Below are positions 25,221-32,133 of a DNA stretch of 64,000 bases, in pieces; the stretch's first letter is position 1; each line of letters begins with the position of its first letter. This stretch comes from Thiogranum sp963752745. Its GTDB lineage: Bacteria > Pseudomonadota > Gammaproteobacteria > DSM-19610. The position numbers and the translations under genes were made by a program. The stretch lies in NCBI GenBank assembly GCA_963752745.1, contig CAVWAK010000056.1, positions 1 through 64,000 of the forward strand, written 5' to 3'. Under the pieces are notes generated by a model. The model saw only the letters and a program-made list of their open reading frames with translations, had not been told where the DNA came from and did not search any database.

Positions 25221-26624
25221 CTAGAGTTTGTCTGCTCCCTTCAGACCTATGTCAAACGACTCGAGGTAGGCATTTGGCTTGGTACCATCAAACGTTATGC
25301 CATCGATAAATTCGGTCTGCGGATCCCGGAAACCATCTTCCTTGGCAAAGTCAGGGAAGTCAGCGGCGGTCATCTTGCCTTCAGCGATCAGCTCTTTGGC
25401 GGCTTGCACATAGATGTCCGGGCGATAAACCTTTTTGGCCATATCGAAGTACCAGCTATCAGCTTTCTGGTCAGCAATCTGACCCCAGCGACGCATCTGG
25501 GTGAGGTACCAGACGGCATCCGAGTAGTAGGGATAAGTGGCGTAATAGCGGAAAAAGACATTGAAGTCAGGAACCTCGCGCTTGTCGCCCTTTTCGTACT
25601 CAAAAGTACCGGTCATGGAATTGGCGATAACATCATAATCAGCACCCACGTAATTCGGCTGTGACAGGTATTTAACCGCTTCGGGACGATTGGCGTTGTT
25701 GTCTTCATCCAGCCACATGGCAGCGCGTAACAACGCCTTCACTACTCGAACCGTGGTGTTCGGATACTTCTCGGTGAATGCCTGGGTCATACCGAACACT
25801 TTTTCCGGGTTGTCCTTCCAGATTTCATAATCGGTGATAACCGGAACGCCAATGCCCTTGAACACGGCTTGTTGGTTCCAGGGTTCCCCCACGCAATAAC
25901 CGTAGATGGTGCCGGCTTCAAGTGTCGCCGGCATCTGTGGCGGTGGTGTCACGGAAAGCAAGGCATCGGCCTGCAGCTTGCCCGTGATGTCGCCCTTATG
26001 CGGCGCATAGTAACCGGGGTGGATACCACCTGATGCCAGCCAGTAGCGTAGCTCGTAGTTATGCGTGGACACCGGGAACACCATGCCCATATTGAACGGC
26101 TTGCCTTCTTCCTTGTATTTCTCGACAACCGGCTTCAGGTACTCTGCCTTGATCGGGTGGACTGGTCGGCCATCATCCATCTTGGGCACATTGGGTTTCA
26201 TCTGTTCCCAGATTTCGTTGGATACCGTAATGCCATTACCATTCAGGTCCATGGAAAACGGTGTAACGATATGCGCTTTGGTACCAAAGCCGATGGTTGC
26301 AGCGATTGGCTGGCCGGCAAGCATGTGCGCACCGTCGAGCTGCCCGTCGATCACACCATCCAGCAAGACTTTCCAGTTGGCCTGTGCTTCAAGGGTGACA
26401 TACAGCCCCTCGTCTTCGAAATAACCTTTTTCATAAGCGATGGCTAGCGGTGCCATATCGGTGAGTTTGATGAATCCAAATTTCAGCTCTTCTTTTTCCG
26501 GCTCGCCAACTTCAGCGTAGCTGGCTCCCGGGACACCCAGCGTTAGGCCCATACCGATACTCAAGGCCAGCGTTGCGGTTTTCAGGAACCCGCGTCTGGG
26601 CTTATTGAGTTGCTTGTCTTTCAT
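25221..26624 (-). CDS. nrtA: Nitrate ABC transporter substrate-binding protein NrtA
   Basis: The 467-residue exported binding protein of the NrtA/CmpA family starts with a twin-arginine-like signal (KPRRGFLKTATLALSIGMGL). Family motifs include GFIKLTDMAPLAIAYEKGYF, GVIDGQLDGAHMLAGQPIA and YGYCVGEPWNQQAVF. It captures nitrate/nitrite for NrtBD. ATG 26624 is supported by GGAG 8 nt upstream and by the signal peptide. Bicarbonate (CmpA) is an alternative ligand, but the NasT-type leader and sigma-54 promoter point to nitrate. Confidence 0.9.
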   Translation of the reverse strand: MKDKQLNKPRRGFLKTATLALSIGMGLTLGVPGASYAEVGEPEKEELKFGFIKLTDMAPLAIAYEKGYFEDEGLYVTLEAQANWKVLLDGVIDGQLDGAHMLAGQPIAATIGFGTKAHIVTPFSMDLNGNGITVSNEIWEQMKPNVPKMDDGRPVHPIKAEYLKPVVEKYKEEGKPFNMGMVFPVSTHNYELRYWLASGGIHPGYYAPHKGDITGKLQADALLSVTPPPQMPATLEAGTIYGYCVGEPWNQQAVFKGIGVPVITDYEIWKDNPEKVFGMTQAFTEKYPNTTVRVVKALLRAAMWLDEDNNANRPEAVKYLSQPNYVGADYDVIANSMTGTFEYEKGDKREVPDFNVFFRYYATYPYYSDAVWYLTQMRRWGQIADQKADSWYFDMAKKVYRPDIYVQAAKELIAEGKMTAADFPDFAKEDGFRDPQTEFIDGITFDGTKPNAYLESFDIGLKGADKL

Positions 26625-26649
26625 AATGACTCCAGTTTCATTGCACAAA

Positions 26650-26703
26650 AAATAAAAAAGGCGTCCCGAGCATCAGCCTCGGGGCTGAGCTCATGGACGC
26701 CTT
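26650..26703 (-). terminator. Intrinsic attenuator in the nrtA leader
   Basis: On the minus strand GGCGTCC pairs with GGACGCC, enclosing nested GAGC/GCTC and TCAGCC/GGCTGA pairings, then TTTTTTATTTTTT. It lies 26 nt before the nrtA ATG. Its 5' arm overlaps the second hexaloop hairpin, so the two structures exclude each other. This is an antitermination switch expected to be opened by NasT. Confidence 0.85.
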
Positions 26704-26709
26704 TGTCCA
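26694..26709 (-). promoter_or_regulatory. ANTAR target hairpin P2 of the nrtA leader
   Basis: Minus-strand TGGAC, hexaloop AAAGGC, GTCCA. The loop has A at position 1 and G at position 4, the conserved features of ANTAR-protein RNA targets. Its 3' arm is also the 5' arm of the attenuator. Confidence 0.75.
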
Positions 26710-26739
26710 AATTCAGATTGTGTGTTTGTTCAAACCATC

Positions 26740-26757
26740 AACTGCGCCATTACAGTT
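26740..26757 (-). promoter_or_regulatory. ANTAR target hairpin P1 of the nrtA leader
   Basis: Minus-strand AACTGT, hexaloop AATGGC, GCAGTT (the closing pair is U-G). The loop again has A1 and G4. Together with P2, 30 nt downstream, it forms the dual-hexaloop motif bound by NasT/NasR-type antiterminators. Confidence 0.65.
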
Positions 26758-26777
26758 AAAGGTCGTTGCCCTTCTAG

Positions 26778-26795
26778 AGCAGAATGCGTGCCAAA
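26778..26795 (-). promoter_or_regulatory. Sigma-54 promoter of nrtABD
   Basis: Minus strand TTTGGCACGCATTCTGCT has GG and GC separated by exactly 10 nt and matches YTGGCACG-N4-TTGC except for one base. Transcription would start near 26767, about 10 nt before hairpin P1, which fits a leader that begins with P1. Confidence 0.75.
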
Positions 26796-26867
26796 GTAAC
26801 AACTTACTGGATAATAAGGAAATTCTTAATTACTCATTAGCCTTCCGCTACAGAATGAGGCTGAGCG

Positions 26868-26884
26868 CGCACGCTAATGGCGCA
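26868..26884. promoter_or_regulatory. Putative NtrC-like enhancer site
   Basis: On the minus strand this reads TGCGCC-ATTAG-CGTGCG, against the NtrC consensus TGCACY-N5-RGTGCA (9 of 12 specified positions). It lies about 109 bp upstream of the predicted start, a normal enhancer distance. Another activator such as the 21.6-kb PAS regulator could bind here instead. Confidence 0.4.
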
Positions 26885-27041
26885 TCAATGTATGCGGATG
26901 GCTATTTTGGTGCGCCCTGTGATGGCAATCGACGATTGTCCTGCAGGGTAGGGAAATAAATTTGTCTGTCCTGGTCAACACAACAATAAGCAGGGCCAAA
27001 AGGTGAAACACCAGGTGCGCATCTGAAGTCTCAGGTAAAAG

Positions 27042-27061
27042 AGCGGCCATCCATGGCCGCT
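27042..27061 (-). terminator. Terminator after the globin gene
   Basis: AGCGGCCAT and ATGGCCGCT pair around a 2-nt centre (so the loop opens by one or two pairs), and TCTTTTA follows on the minus strand. It ends the nasT-to-globin operon before the nrtA promoter. Confidence 0.65.
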
Positions 27062-27135
27062 ACATCGCTACCTCGTATATCTGTTCCCCGGCACCGACAT
27101 GCACCTGCCGAAGGCGGTTTCCAACTATAGACTAT

Positions 27136-27549
27136 CTATGCTGCCTCGGCGGCTGCGGCTTTCATGGTGTCAGCCAGAACACCGTACACGGCGGCCCAAG
27201 CCACTTTGGTATCCTCGGTAAACGCATCGCCCAGGCCAGCTTCCAGCGTCCAAAGCAGGGCCGCACCCACAGTGTCGTAGTCAGCGTCTTTCACACCGTA
27301 CTCAACGTGGCGTGCACCAAGTTGCTGAACCGCTGGCACAATCTCATCCAGCCTGTCGAGGCCGTTCACAGCCGTGTTGATCATCTTCATGAGCTTCTTG
27401 CCCTGTTCTTCCATATTGCCTTTGAATAAAGGCTTAAGATCAGGATCCAGCTCAAACAGTTTTCCGTAGAACAGTTCCGCCGCCTTATCCGAGATAGGCA
27501 GTACTTGTGACCAGGACCCTTTAATCAGCCCCACTTGCTCGGGAGTCAT
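27136..27549 (-). CDS. Single-domain globin
   Basis: The 137-residue globin resembles Vitreoscilla haemoglobin and the heme domain of flavohaemoglobins: MTPEQVGLIKGSWSQVLPIS, LFYGKLFELDPDLKPLFKG and GARHVEYGVKDADYDTVG with the proximal His in the HVEYGV segment. It has no FAD/NAD reductase domain. It starts 1 nt after the cytochrome c stop, as last gene of the nasT-controlled operon. Single-domain globins bind O2, NO or nitrite; here NO protection or nitrite/NO chemistry linked to nitrogen reduction is likely but unproven. Confidence 0.9.
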   Translation of the reverse strand: MTPEQVGLIKGSWSQVLPISDKAAELFYGKLFELDPDLKPLFKGNMEEQGKKLMKMINTAVNGLDRLDEIVPAVQQLGARHVEYGVKDADYDTVGAALLWTLEAGLGDAFTEDTKVAWAAVYGVLADTMKAAAAEAA

Positions 27550-27550
27550 A

Positions 27551-27925
27551 TCATTTCCTCTCTAGTTGAATGTAATGCGCAGCGAGCGCTGTCATGTAAT
27601 CGACTGCCGACTTGACCTCATCGTCGGACAGATCCGGATTTCCCCCGCGAGCAGGCATCATCGTATCGTCTACTCCGAAGAATCCGTTGATAGCGTGCTC
27701 ATAGAGCACGGTCTTGTCTTTCTCCAGACGCGGCGCCCACTCGACCGGAACCATGGGCACCGGGGCACCTGCGATACCATAGCCATGGCATCCTTCACAG
27801 GTGGCGAGCCATATCATCCTGCCCTGCTGCAGATGTTCGCCTTGCAGCTCGACATAGGTGGTTTTTACTTCCGCCATGGAAGGAAACACACACGCGGCCG
27901 TCAACCAGTAAAGTGGTGCCCGCAT
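27551..27925 (-). CDS. Periplasmic monoheme cytochrome c (c5-like)
   Basis: The 124-residue protein has a short signal peptide and one heme motif ATCEGCHGYGIAGAPVPMVP. A distal Met lies in VDDTMMPARGGNPDLSDDEV, the c5/class I arrangement. It sits 3 nt after the DUF3365 gene and 1 nt before the globin. It would be a soluble electron carrier for the 11-heme cytochrome or the membrane flavoprotein of the same operon. Confidence 0.85.
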   Translation of the reverse strand: MRAPLYWLTAACVFPSMAEVKTTYVELQGEHLQQGRMIWLATCEGCHGYGIAGAPVPMVPVEWAPRLEKDKTVLYEHAINGFFGVDDTMMPARGGNPDLSDDEVKSAVDYMTALAAHYIQLERK

Positions 27926-27928
27926 ACT

Positions 27929-28534
27929 TTATCCATCCATCGGTATACGGATCACAACACCACCCATAACATCGCCGAGCTTGAAGTCCCGCTTGGGTGT
28001 GTCCTTGTGGTCGTTGTGACAGGAAACACAGACCGGCGCGACACCGACATCTGCGTAGATAGCCGTGAAGTAGTTTTTACCTCCGAGATTTTCTTCCGCA
28101 TAGAAATTCTCACCCTTGTTCTCGGCGATGAATTTCAGTCCCTCTTTCTCGACATCCGTTTTGGGTGCATTCTGTGCATTGATTGGCCATAAAGACTGCA
28201 GTGAATAACTGAAGTTGACGTCATCCAGCTTCTCTGCCCTTTTGGCCACCAGCTCCGACCCGAAGCGGAACATCTGGGCCGGTAACACCAGCGCCTTGTC
28301 GTCCTCGAAATGTTCACTGGCCTTGATTACCTTTTCCTTTTTTACAAGGCGATTAACAATTTTTCGGGTATAGATGGTGCGATCTGAATCCATGACCAGG
28401 TGCAGCGCATCGGCCATCGCCTTGGCCGAGATGCTTGGCTTGGTAAACGCGTCGTCGCCGGCTATTGCCGTACTCAGGCCCGCTACAGAAGCTGCAACGC
28501 CCAGGGCAATCAAGGTTTTATGTATAGCTTTCAT
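27929..28534 (-). CDS. DUF3365 (Tll0287-like) heme protein
   Basis: The 201-residue protein has a signal peptide (TLIALGVAASVAGLSTAIA) and a PAS-like DUF3365 body. One C-terminal heme-binding motif VCVSCHNDHKDTPKRDFKLG is followed by DVMGGVVIRIP. Family members bind a c-type heme in a PAS-like pocket and are proposed redox or gas sensors. In this operon, between an 11-heme cytochrome and a monoheme cytochrome, a role in electron transfer or nitrite/NO sensing is suggested only by position. Confidence 0.8.
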   Translation of the reverse strand: MKAIHKTLIALGVAASVAGLSTAIAGDDAFTKPSISAKAMADALHLVMDSDRTIYTRKIVNRLVKKEKVIKASEHFEDDKALVLPAQMFRFGSELVAKRAEKLDDVNFSYSLQSLWPINAQNAPKTDVEKEGLKFIAENKGENFYAEENLGGKNYFTAIYADVGVAPVCVSCHNDHKDTPKRDFKLGDVMGGVVIRIPMDG

Positions 28535-28597
28535 GTGGTTTTCTCCTTTCCAATAGTTAGTACGAAGTAAATCCGGAATATCCCGGTGTTTGTGTAA

Positions 28598-30010
28598 TCA
28601 ATGTTCGTCGGATCTGGCGCGTTCCTGCTCTGCCCGTACCCGGTCCGCCTCGGCAAGCTCCATACTTTCAACATGGATCATCGGACGGCCCTGAAAGTTG
28701 TTCAGAATCAGCGCCTCATCGGCCAGTGCATCCAAAGTGAATCCCAGTCCGTGACAATGCATGCAGGCCGGCCTGATCATCTTTTCGTTGGGTGACAAGG
28801 TAGCGTTCTGGTTGTGGTCAACCATGATGCGACTCATCCAGTCGTTAACATCAAAATTCACCCTGGGCATGTGGCAACTTGCACAGGACACGCCAGTGCC
28901 AGGCTCACCTTCACCGCTGAGTTCTTTCTCCCAGAGCTTGAAATGCGAGCTCTGTTTATAAGCCAGGCTATGTTCGTCGCTGTGGCACTCAAGACAGGAA
29001 TCGACTGCAGCCGACTGAACATCGAATCGATGCGCCTGATGACAGCTTGTGCAGCTGAGTTCTGTATGCGCCGCCTCGGGGCGCATCGACAAGCGTGCGT
29101 CTGCAGGTGTCATAGGTGGAAGATCCACTGCCAGACGCATGCCGTGTTTGCCACGTTGAAATCTCTCTACTTCGAGGCTATGACACTGCGCGCAGACCTG
29201 GTGGGTTGGCTGCTCTTCCCACACGGGTTTACCACCGTCTTCCGGCATCACCTCGTGACACGCAGAACAGTTGACACCAGATCGGGCATGCGCCGTTTCC
29301 AGCCAGCCGTCATGAATCGTTGCCTCGACACTGACATCAGTCGGCGCGTCCGCCTGTGCCGATGTCAGCTGCTCTAGCGGATACCGGTCTGCAGGATAGT
29401 CAATCAATTCACCCAGTACCGAAGCAAACTCGCGTTCCGGCAATGCAGGCCGCTCAAGTAGATCGGGCTCACCCTGGTGCTTTACCAGAAAATCTGTATA
29501 CAGTGCACGGTTGTTATGGAAGTTGTGGCAGCCTGCCGCGTTACAGGTATCGAATTCCATACCTTGATGGCTTGGTCGATCCTTACCGATATCGCTGTGA
29601 CAATGAACACAGAAATCCGCTGGCTGGGTAAGACCATTGTCCCCGGTCATCTCCGGCTGGTGCTCGGTATGGCAGGTCACACACATCAGCGCGTCAATAT
29701 TCTGCAGCTGGTCGGCATTACGCGGATCGGTAAATTTGCTTCGCGGGTGCGAATCAAAGGGTTTTTTCCGGTCTTCACCGTGACAGCTGATACAGGATTC
29801 CTGAAGAACGTCACTGCCACCGAGGGCATCTGTATGGCAGCTTGCGCAGGCCACACCAATCTGGTGGTGCCCACCGGTCATTGGTCCCGGCATGAACACT
29901 GTCTTGTCAGAAGATGCAAACATGAAGTAGCTCAGGATTGCGATTAACATGACGCTGATTGCGAGCCATATCCACCATAGCCCGTTTGGTTTTGATGTCT
30001 GAGTATTCAT
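28598..30010 (-). CDS. Membrane-anchored 11-heme cytochrome c
   Basis: The 470-residue protein has an N-terminal membrane anchor (WWIWLAISVMLIAILSYFMF) and ten CXXCH motifs at about residues 55, 73, 110, 134, 248, 273, 320, 339, 376 and 416. It also has one CX4CH motif (CNAAGCH at 156). The C-terminal half (CLECHSDEHSLAYKQSSHF, VSCASCHMPR) resembles the hydroxylamine-oxidoreductase/octaheme family. No CXXCK active-site motif of NrfA is present. It starts 3 nt after the flavoprotein gene and likely receives its electrons. A nitrite (or hydroxylamine) reductase role is possible. Confidence 0.85.
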   Translation of the reverse strand: MNTQTSKPNGLWWIWLAISVMLIAILSYFMFASSDKTVFMPGPMTGGHHQIGVACASCHTDALGGSDVLQESCISCHGEDRKKPFDSHPRSKFTDPRNADQLQNIDALMCVTCHTEHQPEMTGDNGLTQPADFCVHCHSDIGKDRPSHQGMEFDTCNAAGCHNFHNNRALYTDFLVKHQGEPDLLERPALPEREFASVLGELIDYPADRYPLEQLTSAQADAPTDVSVEATIHDGWLETAHARSGVNCSACHEVMPEDGGKPVWEEQPTHQVCAQCHSLEVERFQRGKHGMRLAVDLPPMTPADARLSMRPEAAHTELSCTSCHQAHRFDVQSAAVDSCLECHSDEHSLAYKQSSHFKLWEKELSGEGEPGTGVSCASCHMPRVNFDVNDWMSRIMVDHNQNATLSPNEKMIRPACMHCHGLGFTLDALADEALILNNFQGRPMIHVESMELAEADRVRAEQERARSDEH

Positions 30011-30013
30011 GCA

Positions 30014-31999
30014 TCAAAACCAGTAGCCTTTAAGAACATGGAAACCAAGCAATGCAGGCAACGGCCAGATAAGCAGGATGTGTGTCCACATGGAGATCTC
30101 CCGCGTTCGACCGGCCAGACCTCGCGGCAGCCGATGCTGCAGACCGATTACACCACTGGCTATTCCACCTGCCAGCAGCAGGCCGACAAAGCTGAGCATC
30201 AAATAGAGATTCAACTGGTACCCAAGGCGTAATCCGGTATGTGCAACCAGCATTCCTGCAACCAGGATTCCCAGCAGCACGTGTACAAGTCGCCAGTGAC
30301 TGAAATTTCCGAAATTCACATGCTTGAAACGCTTGCGGACACTGATCAAACTGATAAGCAGTCCAAGCCCCAGCAAACTGAAACCGCTGATTTGCTTGAT
30401 CAGCCCGTTACGCCATAATTCATCCCAGCGAATTTCGGTCTGTACCGTTGCAGAAATCGGTATGCCTGGTGCTAGCAGCATGGTTAGTGCCGCCAGCAAT
30501 GACAGCAGCCCTGTCCAAACCAGGGTTCGGCTACCCGTTTCAGGTTCAACAACCTGGTTGTCAACAAGATCGGCCAATAACGGCTTGCAACTGCCACATA
30601 CACTGGATGCACCAGTCTTCTCGCATAGTGCGTCGACAGTGCAGTGACCTGCAGCCACTGCCTTGCTCAGCGTACCGCGGGTCACATGGGTACACTGACA
30701 GACCACACTACCGGCCGGCCACTCTTTGACACTGGCAGCATCGTGTGGAGCCCACAGATTTCCGGTTGCGGAAAACCGGCGTTGCTGCCAGGGCCAGATA
30801 TACCGCTCACACTGCGCCGCTTCCTGAACACGACTGATCTCGCCCCACTCGCCGTAAGCTATAACACCGACCAGCCGGTTGCGCCGCAGCAGTAGCTTTC
30901 GATAGCAGCTACTGTCACAGGAGCGCCATCTTAAATTGCGTAATTGCGAAATCGCGTCTCGTTCACCACAACGACCCGCGCTGAAAACAGAAACACCAAC
31001 CACCTTGAGGCGGGTTGCCGCCTGGCTGCCGGCATAAAAGGATCTGCTCCCGGATATGTGGTGGGCCGCCACGCCTGCCTGTTCCAGCCCTGGCGCGACA
31101 AGACCGTAGATCTTGTCCCGGTGCTCAGCACATTCACCGATAGCAAATACATTCTGATCACTGGTCTGCATCTGATCATTGACACGAATTCCGCGCCCAA
31201 CCGAGATACCCGCGTCGCGGGCCAGTTCGAGGTTGGGATGAATTCCTGTCGCAATAACCATGGTGTCACAGTCGATAGTGCGCCCGGACCTGAGCGCGAC
31301 ACCCTCGATACTTCCGTCGCCAAGAACTTTTTTAACCGAATCACCAAGCACTACTCGAATACCCTGAGACAACAGGTGCTCGTTAAGTAATTCACCTGCC
31401 TCATCGTCCAGCTGCTGGGCCATTAACCGGCTGGCATGTTCGATAACAACTACCTCGGTGTTGTATTTTTGCAGGCCCCGCGCCGCTTCCAGTCCAAGCA
31501 GGCCACCACCCAGTACCACTGCCCGACGACTGCGTGCTCGCCGTGCGAGCAACAGCTGCGCATCATTAAGGCTGCGGAACGCGAAGATGCCCTCTTTATC
31601 AGTACCGTCGATATTGGGAATATGGGGTTTCGATCCTGTTGCCAGCACCAATTTCCCATACGCCTGGGAACGACCGAGCTCATCAACAACCAGCCGCCTG
31701 GCGCGATCAATAGCAACAATTCCACAGTTGTGGTGCTGAACCACATGATTGTTGGTTGCCAGTTTGAGCCGGTTCTGTATGCCTGCAAACGTTAACTCAC
31801 CAGTAAGCAGCCCTGTAAGCCGCACGCGGTTATACGGTTCCCAGGGTTCATTGCCATAAATAAATACTGGCGTAGCAGGCATACGCTGCAGGAGTTCTTC
31901 GACAAAACGAATACCTACCGGTCCCGTACCCACTACCACAACGGGCGCTAAAGGCCCGGTATCACTTTGCTCAATATTTTCTTCCAAGACGGCTGACAT
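30014..31999 (-). CDS. NirB/NasC-like flavoprotein fused to BFD [2Fe-2S] and cytochrome-b-like membrane domain
   Basis: The 661-residue product has an FAD domain (VVVGTGPVGIRFVEEL, residue 20), an NAD domain (VVLGGGLLGLEAARGL, 161) and AIGECAEH (287). This half is like the N-terminal part of NADH-nitrite reductase NirB and of NasC. A BFD-type [2Fe-2S] motif follows with Cys 434, 436, 468 and 471. Residues about 492-661 then form five membrane helices with conserved-looking His at 568, 573, 587, 640 and 654, consistent with b-heme binding. It would carry electrons from NAD(P)H across the membrane to the adjacent 11-heme cytochrome. It lacks the siroheme/4Fe-4S catalytic half of NirB. Confidence 0.8.
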   Translation of the reverse strand: MSAVLEENIEQSDTGPLAPVVVVGTGPVGIRFVEELLQRMPATPVFIYGNEPWEPYNRVRLTGLLTGELTFAGIQNRLKLATNNHVVQHHNCGIVAIDRARRLVVDELGRSQAYGKLVLATGSKPHIPNIDGTDKEGIFAFRSLNDAQLLLARRARSRRAVVLGGGLLGLEAARGLQKYNTEVVVIEHASRLMAQQLDDEAGELLNEHLLSQGIRVVLGDSVKKVLGDGSIEGVALRSGRTIDCDTMVIATGIHPNLELARDAGISVGRGIRVNDQMQTSDQNVFAIGECAEHRDKIYGLVAPGLEQAGVAAHHISGSRSFYAGSQAATRLKVVGVSVFSAGRCGERDAISQLRNLRWRSCDSSCYRKLLLRRNRLVGVIAYGEWGEISRVQEAAQCERYIWPWQQRRFSATGNLWAPHDAASVKEWPAGSVVCQCTHVTRGTLSKAVAAGHCTVDALCEKTGASSVCGSCKPLLADLVDNQVVEPETGSRTLVWTGLLSLLAALTMLLAPGIPISATVQTEIRWDELWRNGLIKQISGFSLLGLGLLISLISVRKRFKHVNFGNFSHWRLVHVLLGILVAGMLVAHTGLRLGYQLNLYLMLSFVGLLLAGGIASGVIGLQHRLPRGLAGRTREISMWTHILLIWPLPALLGFHVLKGYWF

Positions 32000-32028
32000 A
32001 ACCTTCCCGATTCTGTTTCATTCGCGCA

Positions 32029-32078
32029 TAAAAAAAGCGTCCACACCGGTAAATCCAGGATTCACCGGAATGGACGCC
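32029..32078 (-). terminator. Intrinsic attenuator before the flavoprotein gene
   Basis: On the minus strand GGCGTCC pairs with GGACGC around an inner CCGGT...ACCGG / ATCC...GGAT stem, followed by seven T residues. It lies 30 nt before the ATG at 31999. The 5' arm is shared with hairpin P2, so it is a NasT-controlled antitermination site inside the nasT operon. Confidence 0.85.
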
Positions 32079-32085
32079 TTCGTCC
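32072..32085 (-). promoter_or_regulatory. ANTAR target hairpin P2 of the flavoprotein leader
   Basis: Minus-strand GGAC, loop GAAGGC, GTCC. Position 4 is G as expected, but position 1 is G rather than A, so it is a slightly degenerate hexaloop (or a closed AAGG tetraloop). It overlaps the attenuator stem. Confidence 0.6.
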
Positions 32086-32088
32086 CGT

Positions 32089-32108
32089 GACTGCCGCCGT
32101 TGGCAGTC
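32089..32108 (-). promoter_or_regulatory. ANTAR target hairpin P1 of the flavoprotein leader
   Basis: Minus-strand GACTGCC, hexaloop AACGGC, GGCAGTC: a perfect 7-bp stem with A1 and G4 in the loop. It lies 25 nt after the nasT stop codon and 3 nt before P2. Confidence 0.8.
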
Positions 32109-32133
32109 CTGATTGTATTCAGTTAATTCGTAT

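Larger units (their letters stand above)
26625..27135. other. 510-bp intergenic control region of nrtABD
   Basis: From right to left it holds the terminator of the globin operon (27042-27061), a possible NtrC site (26868-26884), a sigma-54 promoter (26778-26795), and a leader with two ANTAR-type hairpins (26740-26757 and 26694-26709) ending in an intrinsic attenuator (26650-26703). No protein-coding gene is supported. Confidence 0.7.

Noticed and set aside
27136..27549. Flavohaemoglobin (hmp)
   Set aside because: Only the globin domain is present; the FAD/NAD reductase domain is absent and the next gene is a cytochrome c.
30014..31999. Complete NirB nitrite reductase large subunit
   Set aside because: The siroheme/[4Fe-4S] catalytic half is lacking; a membrane domain takes its place.
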